NCBI GenBank assembly: GCA_029844215.1
Contig: CM056725.1
Coordinates: forward strand, 41,384,485 to 41,448,484
Length of the DNA: 64,000 nucleotides
From: Przewalskia tangutica
Lineage: Eukaryota > Streptophyta > Magnoliopsida > Solanales > Solanaceae
Direction: 5' to 3'
The notes under the pieces are model-generated. The model had not been told where the DNA came from. It searched no databases and saw only the letters and a list, made by a program, of their open reading frames with translations. Below, in pieces: positions 46,959-58,870 of the stretch. The position numbers and the translations under genes are program-made. How positions within the stretch are numbered: the stretch's first letter is position 1; the number at the start of each line of letters is the position of its first letter.

Positions 46959-49004
46959 CCCCTCTAAGTTGAAGACTTTCTTCATCCAAAACTTGAGCAA
47001 TCTATCTAAGTCTCAAATACTCCCTCCCTCTTGTCTTGCTATCGTCCAAAGTCCCCTCCCCTTTGAGCAAGGCCCTTGGCCGAGAGCCTCCCCCTCCCCC
47101 TTTGTGGTGCCCTAGCCGAGGGGTACACCCCCCCCCTAGCCTAGTTGTCTCGTATAAATACCCCCTTTTTGTGGTATAGAAATACTCTCCTAGTATTGTT
47201 ATAATGCCCAAATACCTTGGCCCAAATACCTTGGCCCAAATACCTTATAATATTCCCAAGGTTACACTTTTTCAAAAGCCCAGAAAATACTATTATACTT
47301 CCCTCAGTCACAAAAACGAAACCCTAAGTAAATCTTCACCCGTAGTTGAAGTGTTAAGTAGAAGTTGGTTAGAACTTCTAAGGGTTGTTTGGAGCGGGTT
47401 GGAGCGCACGGAGTAGGAGCTAAACCTTGCTCAGGATCGACATTTAAACTTGGATAATTTTTGGCTTATCGAGGTAAACATTCTTGACCTCCTGTTGTAA
47501 TTGGAAATTACATGTTGTAGGAGTATATAGTTAAGTATACTATATATAGAACTGAACATAGTTGTGCGGCAATGTCTTTTGACTTAAGCTCGAATAATAC
47601 TTACGCAATGTCTTGCGACTTAAGCTGAATTTTAAAAGTGAATCAATCAGAATTACATAGGGTATCAGACATGAGACTTGTGTAGCATTACCGTAGTAGA
47701 ATTGTACACGCCCGTTAGATGTTAACCCTCGTTGGCTTGGTAGCCGCCGATAGAGAGAGATTTACGCTGTGTGGGGAGGTGTCGCGAATTTTCTGTAGAA
47801 TATTCTACATTGAGATCTAAAGATATTAATAGGCGCTTTGTGGCCTCTATAGGTTGTAGTACTACGTGTGGCGTGATCTACTTAGCTTAAGGAGTAGCCG
47901 ACGGTTTGAGGTACTTGGAGCATTTTGCTATTAGTCGATAATCGTCGCGAGGTATGTGAACCTCTTCCTATCTTTTCTAGCATGATATGTGTGAGCTATG
48001 TAGTACGGTGACGTATACGTGTTAATCGTATTTGGTTGTTTTAAAACATAAGTGTTATACTAACTTTATGGGAAGTTAGGTATAACGTCTTAAGGGTGGT
48101 AAAATGAATGGTTTATTAATTTCAAAAGTTAAGAGATTGGATCTTATAAATAAGAGACTTAACTTAAATGAATTAATATGGATTTTGTGTGAAACCTCAT
48201 TCGTGAGTAATGAGTACTTGGTTTTTAAAGGAATAACGTTTTACTGATTTCGGAAATCAGAATGTGTATCAATAAACCATCGGCGTTAATAAAGGAAAAT
48301 GTAATGAATAACTAAGTATTATTAAAACCAGTAGAAACCTCCATCTGCATAGAAGCTAAGATGAGACAAAATGATATTACATTTTCTAGATCATGGCTGC
48401 TTAATAAGATTGATTATGAACAAGATTAACCTACTCACCACGGTACGTGTGTTACTCTATTGTTTTAAAAAGAGGTTAAGACATTGAACTATGAAACTTT
48501 TCTAAAAAGAGACTTGCGTAATTGAAATTAGGCAACCGAACTTTTAGGAAAAGAAAGGCATTGTGTTGTCTTAAAATGGTTTAAAACATAAAGTGTTATA
48601 ACACTTTGTGGGAAGTTGGTTATAACGACTTTATGAAAACAAAAGAAGGGTTTTATCATTTGTTTTAATGCGGTAACTTGACTTTTAAAAGAGAAGTATT
48701 TTGGTCCAAAGGAAGGCATGGTATTGCCTTAATTTGATCTTAAAAAGGAAAGTATGAAAGTTGTTTTGGTTTACTTAAATGATATAAGTCACACATTCTT
48801 TTTATACTACGGGTATCGGGTGACTTTTAGAAAAGGAATGAATCTCTTAAAAGGAATTTACGACGTAGTACTTTAGGGTTAAAATCCGACTTTGACATAA
48901 AATGAAAGTACTGAGTTGTGTGTAACTTGCTTATGCTTGTTGTCATGAAACTTGACCATGTTACGCGGTGATAGCCTTGTTATGCAAGTATCGTGTTCTA
49001 CTCG

Positions 49005-49275
49005 ACTACCGGTTCATCCGAATGTATTTCACTTGATTCACGGCTCATCCGAATGTATTTCACTTGATTACCGGTTCATCCGAATGTATTTCACTCGACT
49101 ACGGTTCATCCGAATGTATTTCACTTGATTACCGTTCATCCGAATGTATTTCACTTGATTACCGGTTCATCCGAATGTATTTCACTTGATTACCGGTTCA
49201 TCCGGAATGTATTTCACTTGACTACGGCTCATCCGAATGTATTCCACTCGACTACCGATTCATGGGATGAACCAG
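49005..49275 (+). repeat. roughly 31-bp tandem repeat, 8-9 units, in E10 LTR B
   Basis: Units have the form GGTTCATCCGAATGTATTTC plus ACTTGATTACC. Most are two bases shorter than those of LTR C, which read CCGGGAATG where this copy reads CCGAATG. Confidence 0.9.
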
Positions 49276-49937
49276 AAATGTATTCCACACGTTGCTATAT
49301 TAGGTCCATAAGATGGGCCGAGACCTGTTATGCGTATCACATGATTTGTACCTAGATCGCGGTGAGGAAGGAGTTCCACGTACGGCGGATGACTTTGTGG
49401 CGTGAGTCCTCGACTTGACATGATCGCTCTTATGTTGTGAATCGTAGTTTGGTTATCATACATGTCTCCGCTTTATATAGACTATTATGATTTCATTTAC
49501 GATTTTACGCTTTCACATACTTGGTACCGTTGTCTCGACCTCTTCGAGGCCGTTCATGCCGCAGGTAAAGGTACATCGACTGTCGATCCCCGCTTATAGG
49601 ATCACATTCAGCGTGTTGGGAAGCTCCGTTCCTTCTGAGGCTTATCTTTGGTATGTTACCACGAGTGCAGAGGTTCTTGTACATTCGTGGTATGGCGGCC
49701 CCGTCGTCATAGTTGTTGTCACTTCTTAGAGGTCCAGTAATCGCTTGGGCGCAGTATGTAAAAGGATAATTGTTCGGTATTTATGTATATATACCAAGGC
49801 AACCGCTTTGGTTGGCCTGCTTATTTATCATGTCTCTTAATTCATGTTCATGTTTTTATTTCCGCTGATTTTCTCGATGATGTATCACTGTGGTGCCCGG
49901 TAGGCACGATCCACGCCCGGTTCGGTCGTGACAAAAG

Positions 49938-49948
49938 TGGTATCGAGC
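49938..49948 (+). other. E10 primer-binding site (interior 2)
   Basis: TGGTATCGAGC follows LTR B by four bases; one A is missing relative to the initiator tRNA-Met complement. Confidence 0.83.
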
Positions 49949-50138
49949 GATTAGTCCTCTGAAAGTGTCTATGCATCGTGTCTAGTAGAGTCATGATTAT
50001 CGTGTGTTGTGCACCACATCTATAATCGTGAGGCTATAGGACATTTAGGATTGGTTTCCATTCTTCTCATTCCGAGATCGTGCCTGTAGAGTTGTGTGAT
50101 AAGTTGGACCCTCCGACGTATTCCTTTCCTTTACCGCT

Positions 50139-51329
50139 ATGCCTCCGTAAGGCAACCTGAGCCCGATGGGCAAGGCGATGAGGAGTTAGTGAGATACAGG
50201 AGTACGAGGGCGCAGCCCGGCCAAGACTGAGACAAAGCCCGACGGCGGTTTCGCGACGCCACAAGACCAAAGAAGTTTAGAGTCGCAGCGGTCACGAGAC
50301 TACAAGACTGAGCCTCCAGTCCCACACTGGAGCAGATGAGATGGGTACAAGGAGATGGCGATTCGCCGTGGTCGTGGCGATATGAGGATAGGCGGATGCA
50401 GCAGCTCCACCCAAGAGCACCCGTAGTTCACCCCGAGCGCATGGTTTGAGGCTACGTGACTTTCTCGAGTTGTAGCCTCCGTTGTTCTATGGATCGAGCC
50501 GAGGACGACCGTGAGTTTATCCGACAGCCTACATGATCATGAGAGTGATCGAGCCTCGAGGCGTAGTCGGTGGTATTGGTTCGCATCACCGCGTGATCTC
50601 GCAGCTTGATCGTTTGATTCGCGAGCCGCCCCGGAAGAGCATGCACTTCCAGCAGCTTTGGGACGAGTTCTCGAGGGCATTTCTTGCACATTTCTTGCCT
50701 CCACAGATGAGGAGGGCTCGGGCCGCATTTTTGACATTAAGGCGGGGCGGCGCGACGGTTAGAGAGTACAATGTGGAGTTCGACTCATTAGCTCGGATGC
50801 CCGCCATGGTAGCCGATATGGAGGACCAGTACACCGCTACGCCACCGGCCGATGATTACTTGGCGAGGCTTGTACGGTGTAGCTCTTCACCGCATGGACA
50901 TTGCCCGCATGTAAGCTCATGCACTAGGATGCGAGGCACGGAGAGGTCGACGGAATGACCGAGATCGCAGGTAAGAGGCCGAACAGCAGGTCCTTTGGTA
51001 ACTTTCGGCGGACCGCCAAGAATAGCCTAGTTATGTACCTCCACCAAGATGCAGTGGTCCTCCACGCCTTCTTGGTCGTTCGGTATTCGAGCTGGTCGAG
51101 CTCGTGGCTTCGTTCACGAGTTTACGTGAGTGCTAGCCGCCAGATTCATGCCCTCGCAGCACGATGTGGCAAACATCATCCCGGAATGTCGTCTTTTACC
51201 GGCTTGTTTCACCTACGGCCGTGGCCATGTGACGAGATCAGGCTTATAGAGAGGTACCGCAAGATGACGCAGCCTCACGGATCGAAGGTGTTCATCGCTT
51301 TCATACATGCACTGCAGGCGCACTTATGA
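50139..51329 (+). pseudogene. gag: E10 gag copy 2, full span but frameshifted
   Basis: The start is the ATG at 50139 (MPP) followed at once by an in-frame TAA where E8 has a glutamine codon (CAG). The capsid core is in frame from 50533: FSRAFLAHFLPPQMRRAR, REYNVEFDSLARM, then MEDQYTATPPADDYLARL. The knuckle region (about 51150-51240) is shortened: the first knuckle lacks bases and the second reads as a broken CX2C. The stop is TGA at 51327-51329. Length (1191 bp) is close to E8 gag (1242 bp), so the gene is complete in extent and the breaks are small indels, many at CAG/CCG sites. Confidence 0.8.
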
Positions 51330-51688
51330 TTAGAGTGAGCGGTAGCTGTGTATATCCTTAACCTCTAGAGGCTTGTATGTTTTGATGTTATGTTAATGTG
51401 TTAAGTGTTATGTTCGAATAGCTTTGTGCTAAAATGTGATTTAGGAACTGGTCAGGGGAAAAAGGGTAAGCTGGGGTGAGAAAATGATGAACCTTAGAAT
51501 ATTACGCTGAGACCTTAGATGTAAGGCCGCCTTGAGTACAAGATTTCGCGAGTGATCCCGTCGAGTGCATTTTATGCCCGAATGTATCAGGTGATAAGTC
51601 CTCGGTTGGGTAAATGAAAGTGGTATATTTCATGATGTGATTTAGCAAGATTGTTCCGTGTCGGCGAGCAAGAGTTGGCGCGACAAAT

Positions 51689-51842
51689 GGGTCGGGTCAG
51701 CTATGTTGCGGGCCAACCCGCACTGCTTCGGCGGGTCACTCGGTGGTCCCGCCAGTGGTAGGGTCACGAGGTGTTGGGCCCAAGTTTAGTTGACCATCGA
51801 TGAGTTCGTGGGTGTGTCCGACCGTAAGCATCGTGAAGGCCG
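51689..51842 (+). other. conserved GC-rich block of non-autonomous elements, E10 copy 2
   Basis: GGGTCGGGTC, GCGGGCCAACCCGC, AGGGTCACGAGGTG, GGGCCCAAGTTTAGTTGACC and a GTCCGACCGTAAGCATCG tail occur in the usual order. Confidence 0.8.
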
Positions 51843-52069
51843 GAATGTCCTGGCGAAGATTGAGGCTAGTAAGATAACCAAGTTGAGGTGGTGACTCCAA
51901 GGTTTTGAAAATCAAGCGATGATCAAGTGTAGTAATGATATGAGAAGAGTTCAAGTGTTCGGAAGGGCACGACGAGTAAAGCGAGAGTACGTGTGTTACT
52001 TTGTTGCCATGTGGCATTGGAAATTTGTTTAAAGTTAAGAGGAACTTTATCGTTATCCGCTTGAGAAGG

Positions 52070-52104
52070 AACATTCGGGACGAATGTTTCTAAGGAGGGG
52101 AGAA
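52070..52104 (+). other. E10 hairpin and polypurine tract before LTR C
   Basis: AACATTCG and CGAATGTT (52070-52088) pair around GGA; AAGGAGGGGAGAA (52092-52104) abuts LTR C. Confidence 0.88.
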
Positions 52105-55100
52105 TGTTATACCCCGTATTTCCAGAGTATGTACGTGAGCGCGTACGTATTATAATTTGAGCCTTAAAGTTGGCTAGTTTCGAAATTTGTACACAACACC
52201 CGATTAGAGTCGTTTTTCGACGAAACGTTTCCACAGCTTTCGTAGGGAAAATTCCGGCTATGGCATTTTTAATTTTTACGGATTTTTACGAGAGACGAAA
52301 CAATTTTGACCAACGAGAGGGCGACACTTGTCACCCTCTAATTGAAGGAGTGGACGGCAAAGCTAGCCTTTTTCACGTTTTTGGTGTTGAATTTTTGGTC
52401 AAGGGTTAGGTAGGATATTTTGTGTAGATGGATAAGGTAGCACATGGCTAAATCTTGGCCTTACACTTGCTATGCACTTGTCTTCATCTTGGCCATTGGT
52501 TGGCCTTCACTTGACCTATAAATACCCCTCTAAGTTGAAGACTTTCTTCATCCAAAACTTGAGCAATCTATCTAAGTCTCAAATACTCCCTCCCTCTTGT
52601 CTTGCTATCGCCCAAAGTCCCCTCCCCTTTCGAGCAAGTGCCCTTGGCCGAGAGCCTCCTCCCCTCATGGTGCTCCCAGCCGAGGTACACCCCTAGCCTA
52701 GTTGTCTCGTATAAATACCCCTTTGTGGTATAGAAATACTCCTAGTATTGTTATAATGCCCAAATACCTTGGCCCAAATACTGCCCAAATACCTTATAAT
52801 ATTCCCAAGGTTACACTTTTTCAAAAGCCCGAAAATACTATTATACTTCCTCACCACAAAAACGAAACCCTAAGTAAATCTTCACCCGTAGTTGAAGTGT
52901 TAAGTAGAAGTTGGTTAGAACTTCTAAGGGTTGTTTGAGCGGTCGAGCGCACTGAGTAGGAGCTAAACCTTGCTCAGATCGACATTTAAACTTGGATAAT
53001 TTTTGGCTTATCGAGGTAAACATTCTTGACTCCCGTTGTAATTGGAAATTACATGTTGTAGGAGTATATAGTTAAGTATACTATATATAGAACTGAACAT
53101 AGTTGTGCGGCAATGTCTTTTGACTTAAGCTCGAATAATACTTACTGCAATGTCTTGCGACTTAAGCCCTAATTTTAAAAGTGAACCGAATCAGAATTAC
53201 ATAGATCAGACAGAGACTTGTGTAGCATTACTGTAGTAGAATTGTACACGCCCGTTAGACGTGTTAACCCCTCGTTGGCTTGGTAGCCTACTGATAGAGG
53301 AGGAGATTTACGCCATTGTGCGGGGAGGTGTCACGAATTTTCTGTAGAATATTCTACATTGAGATCTAAAGATATTAATAGGCGCCAGGGCCTCTATAGG
53401 TTGTAGTACTACGTGTGGCGTGATCTACTTAGCTAGGAGTAGCCGACGGTTTGAGGTACTGGAGCATTTTGCTATTAGTCGATAATCGTCGAGGTATGTG
53501 AACCTCTTCCTATCTTTTCTAGCATGATATGTGAGCTATGTAGTACGGTAGACGCATACGTGTTAATCAGATTTGGTTGTTTTAAAACATAAGTGTTATA
53601 CTAGCTTTATGGGAAGTTAGGTATAACGACTTAAGGGTGGTAAAATGAATGGTTTATTAATTTCAAAAGTTAAGAGATTGGATCTTATAAATAAGAGACT
53701 TAACTTAAATGAATTAATATGGATTTTGTGTGAAACCTCATTCGTGAGTAATGAGTACTTGGTTTTAAAGGAATAACGCTTATCGATTTCGAAATCGAAT
53801 GTGTATCAATAAACCACCGCAAATGCTAATAAAGGAAAATGTAATGAATAACTAAGTATTATTAAAACCAAGAGAAACTCCATCCGCATGTAGCTAAGAT
53901 AAGACAAAATGATATTACATTTTCTAGATCATGGCTGCTTAATAAGATTGATTATGAACAAGATTAACCTACTCACCGATGGCATGTGTTACTCTATTGT
54001 TTTAAAAAGAGGTTAAGACATTGAACTATGAAACTTTTCTAAAAAGAGACTTGCGTAATTGAAATTAGGCAAACTGGAACTTTTAGGGAAAAGAAAGGCA
54101 TTGTGTTGTCTTAAAATGGTTTAAAACATAAAGTGTTATAACAGCTTTGTGGGAAGTTGGTTATAACGACTTTATGAAAACAAAAGAAGGGTTTTATCAT
54201 TTGTTTTAATGCGGTAACTTGACTTTTAAAAGAGAAGTATTTTGGTCCAAAGGAAGGCATGGTATTGCCTTAATTTGATCTTAAAAAGGAAAGTATGAAA
54301 GTTGTTTTGGTTTACTTAAATGATATAAGTCACACATTCTTTTTATACTACGGGTATCGGGTGACTTTTAGAAAAGGAATGAATCTCTTAAAAAGGAATT
54401 TACGTACGTAGTACTTTAGGGTTAAAATCCGGACTTTGACATAAAATGAAAGTACCTTGAGTTGTGTGTAACTTGCTTATGCTTGTTGTCATGAAACTTG
54501 ACCATGTTACGTGTGATAGCCTTGTTATGCAAGTACTGTGTTCTACTCGACTACCGGTTCATCCGGGAATGTATTTCACTTGATTACCGGTTCATCCGGG
54601 AATGTATTTCACTTGATTACCGGTTCATCCGGGAATGTATTTCACTCGACTACCGGTTCATCCGGGAATGTATTTCACTTGATTACCGGTTCATCCGGGA
54701 ATGTATTTCACTTGACACGGTTCATCCGAATGTATTTCACTTGATTACCGGTTCATCCGAATGTATTTCACTTGACTACGGTTCATCCGAATGTATTCCA
54801 CTCGATCACCGATTCATAGGATGAACCGAAATGTATTCCAAACGTTGCTATATTAGGTCCATAAGATGGGCCGAGACCTGTTATGCGTATCACATGATTT
54901 GGACCTAGATCGCGGCAGTGATAAGGAGTTCCACTGCATGAGGATGACTTTTGTGGCGTGAGTCCTCGACTTGACATGATCGCTCTTATGTTGTGAATCG
55001 TAGTTTGGTTATCATACATGTCTCCCGCTTTATATAGACTATTATGATTTCATTTACTGATTTTACGCTTTCACATACTTGGTACTGTTAGATCGACTCT

Positions 55101-55499
55101 TCGGGGCCGTTCATGCCGCAGTAAAGGTACATCGATCGCCGATCCCCGCTTATAGGATCACAATCAGCGTGTTGGGAAGCTCCGTTCCTTCGGAGGCTTA
55201 TCTTTTGTATGTTACCCGAGTCCATAGGTTCTTGTACATTCGTGGTATGGCGCCCTGTCCCGTCATAGTTGTTGTCACTTCTGTAGGTCCAGTAGTACCG
55301 CTGTGGGCGTAGTCCGTAAAAAGGATAACTGTTCGGTATTTATGTATATATACCAAGGCAAATCGCTTTGCTGGCTGTTTATTTATCATGTCTCTTAATT
55401 CATATTCATGTTTTTATTTCCGCTGATTTTCTCTGATGATGTATCACTAGGGTGCCCGGGGTAAGGCACCAGTCACGGGCCCGGGTTCGGGTCGTGACA
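52105..55499 (+). repeat. E10 LTR C
   Basis: The 3395-bp LTR runs from TGTTATACCCCGTATTTCCA to GGGTCGTGACA and is followed by the CGAAG duplication. TATA boxes are at 52517-52524 and 52710-52717. The conserved block is at about 53805-53940. Confidence 0.94.
54554..54830 (+). repeat. 33-bp tandem repeat, 8-9 units, in E10 LTR C
   Basis: CCGGTTCATCCGGGAATGTA recurs every 33 bp from 54554. The later units lack GG and are about 31 bp. The period keeps frames open (a repeated 11-residue unit), which I do not regard as coding. Confidence 0.9.
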
Positions 55500-55504
55500 C
55501 GAAG

Positions 55505-56171
55505 TCGCTCCTTAGTAGTTTAGAGCCTCTCCAAGACACCTCAATCCGCTTGTTGAGACCCTTAGAACAATACCAACAATTATCCTTCAAAACTCCAAGC
55601 AAAACCTAGAAAGACCCTTAGGTTTTCGCTTATGACTAACCCGTAAACAATCTTTTCCAAGATTTTTCTATTGAGATGTTTACAATACACCTAAGACCCT
55701 TGGTTTAAAGTGTGGAATCAAATGGACAAGAAACGAAAATTTCTCCTTTCTTTCAATGAAGAACCAGAGCTTTGCCTATGTTTCTTCCAATTTTTGTGTG
55801 AAATTTTCTAAGTGTTGGCTCTCTAGCACTACTAGTATTATATAGAGTAAAGGATGGTCAAGATAATTACAAATGTGAGGCTTAGATGTGGTCTTCCAAA
55901 ATATCAAGACTTATGACCTTTGACTTTAGTCAATAAACTCATGCTACAAGTTGCAAGACTTAGCCTTAGAAGACTTATGGTAAATGACCATATTGGCCAT
56001 GCCATTTTTGTCCAAGGCACTCTAAGGGGGTGACACATGTCGCCTCCCATTCACAATAATACGCTTTTCCGACAATATCAAAATTCGATAAATTTTTACA
56101 AGCCTCAAATCTTAACACCGTGAGTTCTTATTAACGCTCTAAAACATGTCCTGTAAATACGGGGTGTAACA
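55505..56171 (-). repeat. E9 3' LTR, second part
   Basis: It resumes exactly after the E10 duplication (TCGCTCCTTAGTAGTTTAGA) and ends GGGGTGTAACA. A minus-strand TATA-like run (complement of TATTATATAGAG) lies near 55836. Confidence 0.9.
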
Positions 56172-56207
56172 TTCTTCCCCCCTTAGAAACATTCGTCCCC
56201 GAATGTT
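56172..56207 (-). other. E9 polypurine tract and hairpin
   Basis: Minus-strand AAGGGGGGAAGAA abuts the LTR; 56188-56207 forms the AACATTCG/CGAATGTT stem around a four-base loop. Confidence 0.88.
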
Positions 56208-56314
56208 CCTTCGGAGTCAAACTTAAAATTAGCGACCTGGTTTTCTTTCACAACCCCGACATACCAATAATGCCAATCATGGCCACATAATGTCATTTAG
56301 GCAAAAGAGATACT

Positions 56315-56653
56315 TCAATTTAAAACTTGACAAGTAAAGGAAGATGAATTACCTGAAGGTATAGGAAATAAGTGAGGAAACTTCCTCAACATGTCCTCCT
56401 CCGCCTCCCAAGTCATCTCCTCTCGGTTATCATTCCTCCACAGGACTTTGACGGAAGCTACATCCTTGGTCCGCAGTCGCCTGACCTGGCGATCGAGTAT
56501 CGCTATGGGACTCTCCTCATACGATAATCCCTCTGTCACCTGGACCTCACTAGTAGGGAAAACTCGCCGATCACCGATACACTTCCGCAACATAGAGACA
56601 TGGAAGACCGGATGTACCGCTCTAACTCGATGGCGGATCCAACTCAGAGGCAA
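56315..56653 (-). pseudogene. E9 integrase tail and chromodomain
   Basis: This is the longest clean pol piece, 112 codons. It contains HPVFHVSMLRKCIGD, the usual segment after integrase, then SYEESPIAILDRQVRRLR and VKVLWRNDNREEMTWEAEED ending RKFPHLF. The last part is a chromodomain of the chromovirus type, with the aromatic and W-E pattern kept. Chromodomains guide integrase to chromatin carrying repressive histone marks, which agrees with the nested insertion pattern here. Confidence 0.87.
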
Positions 56654-56851
56654 CCTTGCCCACCCGACAAACGATCCGTAGGGCCCAATGTACCTTGGGC
56701 CGAAGTTTCTTCTTATCGAATCTCATCACACCCTTCATGGGTGACACCTTCAAGAAGACCCAATCGCTCACCAAACTCCAAATGCCGACGCCGACATTCA
56801 GATAAGACTTGCCGACTCGAGCCGCTAACGGTCTCTCCGATAAGCTTCACC

Positions 56852-57430
56852 TTATCCACACCTGTACCAAGTCCGCCAACTAATCAGACTCGCCACGCCG
56901 AACCAACCGACGGCGACTGTATTTCCGCCATATAAAGCCTCGTATGGCGCCATCTGTATACTGGAATGGTAGCTGTTATTATAAGCAAACTCCACAAGAG
57001 GCAAATGATCCTCCCAGCTACCACTCAAATCAATCACGCAGGCTCGCAGCATATCCTCGCGTCCGATAGTGCGCTCGCCGCCGCCACCGAGGATGAAATG
57101 CCGTGTTGAGACTCACCGTGTCCCCAAACCTTCTCGAAAGACCTCCGGTTAGCCAGAACCGGCTCTCTATCTCGATATAATCGACACCGAACACCGCGGC
57201 CTCACTATCTCTGATGTACAACCGCATAGTCTCACCAAAACGTCGTCCCGATCGAAGGAAATGGGCTGATTTCGCCACCACAACAATAACCCAAATGGAG
57301 TCGTACTTCCTCCGATGCGAGGTAACCTCAGAACAAAGTCCACGCTGATCATCTCCCACTTCCAAGTCGGAATCTCAATAGACCGCAATAAACCACCGGG
57401 CCTCGTGCTCGACCTTGACTCGCCGGGCAA
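56852..57430 (-). pseudogene. E9 integrase catalytic core pieces
   Basis: In overlapping frames the minus strand shows WKWEMISVDFVLRLPR (first catalytic Asp), YDSIWVIV and KSAHFL, SLNTAFHP, and GSWEDHLPLVEFAYNNSYHS followed by MAPYEALYGG. These are the standard gypsy integrase landmarks in the right order; frames change between them. The HHCC-type region upstream (57440-57620) retains YSIHPGRPRCTM and CIGGMARRG-like remnants. Confidence 0.82.
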
Positions 57431-58443
57431 TTAGGACATCAGGCAACAAAACTCGCCACGCCCCTCTTCGTGCCATCCCACCAATACAAACATCCGAGGT
57501 CATGGTACATCTTGGTCGACCCGGATGAATAGAATAACGAGCACCGCAGGTTGCCTCAGAATCCGACGAAGTCCTCGATACATCGGAACACACAACCGCC
57601 TCAAATCTCAAGACCCATCAGCGCCACTCGAATAGACTCTTCTCCTCCCAAGAGCTGCATCATGGTACCGCATCAACACTGGTCCTCAAACTGCCGCCTC
57701 TTTACCTCATCAACGATGGAAGACTCGCAACCTCACGAACCCGCATCTACTATCGCCGGATCGATCAATCGAACCCCAAGGCTCGCTAATCGTGGATCTC
57801 GACGGACCATGTCCTGCTCTCCGCTGTACCTGATAGGCTCCCATCGATCTACGACTCAAGGCATCAAGAATCACGTTGGCCTTCCCTGATGGTATAGAAT
57901 ATCAACATCATAATCTTTCAAAGAACTCTAACCACCGCCTCGCCTCAAGTTCACTCCTCGCTCAAGATATACCGAGGCTCTTGTGGTCTCGTATAAATAT
58001 CCACATGAACCCTGCATAAATAATGTCTCCAAATCTTCAAGGCATGTATAATCGCGCCAACTCTAAGTCATGGGTAGGGTAATTCCTCTCATGCTTCCAG
58101 AATCGCCGGAAGCATAGGCTATAACCTTGCCGTACGCATCAAAACACACCCTAGCCCGATACCCGAGGCATCACAATAGATCACGTACTCCATCTAACCC
58201 TCCTAAGAGTAAGAACTGAGCCGTAGTCAACCTTTCCTTCAAAGAATCGAAACCCTTCTCGCAAGCCTCTCGCCCATCGGAACTTGGCCGCCTCGCACCC
58301 TAGTCAACGGCGGTCTTGAAATCGGCAACCGCTCCACAAACTCGCGATAATAACCCGCCACCCTAAGAAATCGCACTCGGTCGGAGTAGTAGGTCTCGCC
58401 AAGACTTGATCGCTTCTATCTTTGCCGTATCTACCCAACACCA

Positions 58444-58870
58444 TCAGCCCCAATAATATGCCCCAGAATGCCATCGAGGCCAACCAAAACTCACACTTGG
58501 AGAACTTGGCGATAATCGCGGCCCGAGAATACCAAGTACCGTCCTCAAGTGATCTGCATGCTCCTGCTCTGTCCGCGAATACACCAGGATGTCATCAATG
58601 AATACAATCACAAATGTATCCAAGAATGACTTGAACACCCGGTTCATCAAATACATAAATACCGCTGGAGCGTTGGTCAAACCGAAAGACATAACTCGAA
58701 CTCATAGTGACCATACCGGTCCTGAATGCGCTTTGGGATATCTCGCCTCGAACTCGAACTCGATGATAACTGCATCGCAGTCTATCTTTGAGAAACACCT
58801 CGCACTCGCAACCGTCAAACAAATCATCAATCCCGGGAGGGTACCTATTCTTAATGGTTACCTTATTCAC
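58444..58870 (-). pseudogene. E9 reverse transcriptase core pieces
   Basis: NKVTIKNRYPPGIDDLFDG matches the start of the RT palm. MSFGLTNAPAVFMYLMNRVF and FVIVFIDDILVYSRT carry the Phe-Gly-Leu-x-Asn-Ala-Pro block and the catalytic Asp-Asp pair. After HADHLRTVL the frame breaks, but the following bases still encode CEFW-like residues in another frame. Confidence 0.87.

Larger units (their letters stand above)
46550..49933 (+). repeat. E10 LTR B
   Basis: The 3384-bp LTR runs from TGTTATACCGTATTTCCAG to GGTCGTGACA. Stretches of over 200 bp around the first TATA box (46951-46958) are identical to LTR C, while CG/CHG-rich parts differ. Its conserved block is at about 48285-48405. Confidence 0.93.
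43995..55499 (+). mobile_element. E10: tandem TR-GAG-like element with three LTRs and two interiors
   Basis: The order is truncated LTR A (43995-44850), interior 1 (44851-46549), LTR B (46550-49933), interior 2 (49934-52104) and LTR C (52105-55499). One 5-bp duplication, CGAAG, flanks the whole (43990-43994 and 55500-55504), and the E9 LTR resumes correctly, so the array sits at a single insertion site. The two interiors are near copies with gag, conserved block, hairpin and polypurine tract, and no pol. Unequal recombination between LTRs of sister chromatids or homologues after insertion is the simplest origin, followed by a deletion joining LTR A to gag. Confidence 0.92.

Noticed and set aside
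54498..54824. 108-codon open frame with an 11-residue repeat
   Set aside because: It is caused by the 33-bp period of the E10 LTR C array. LTR B has 31-bp units and loses the frame.
41724..56171. Assembly chimera as an explanation for the E9/E10 junctions
   Set aside because: A matching 5-bp duplication and exact resumption of the E9 LTR support a true insertion.
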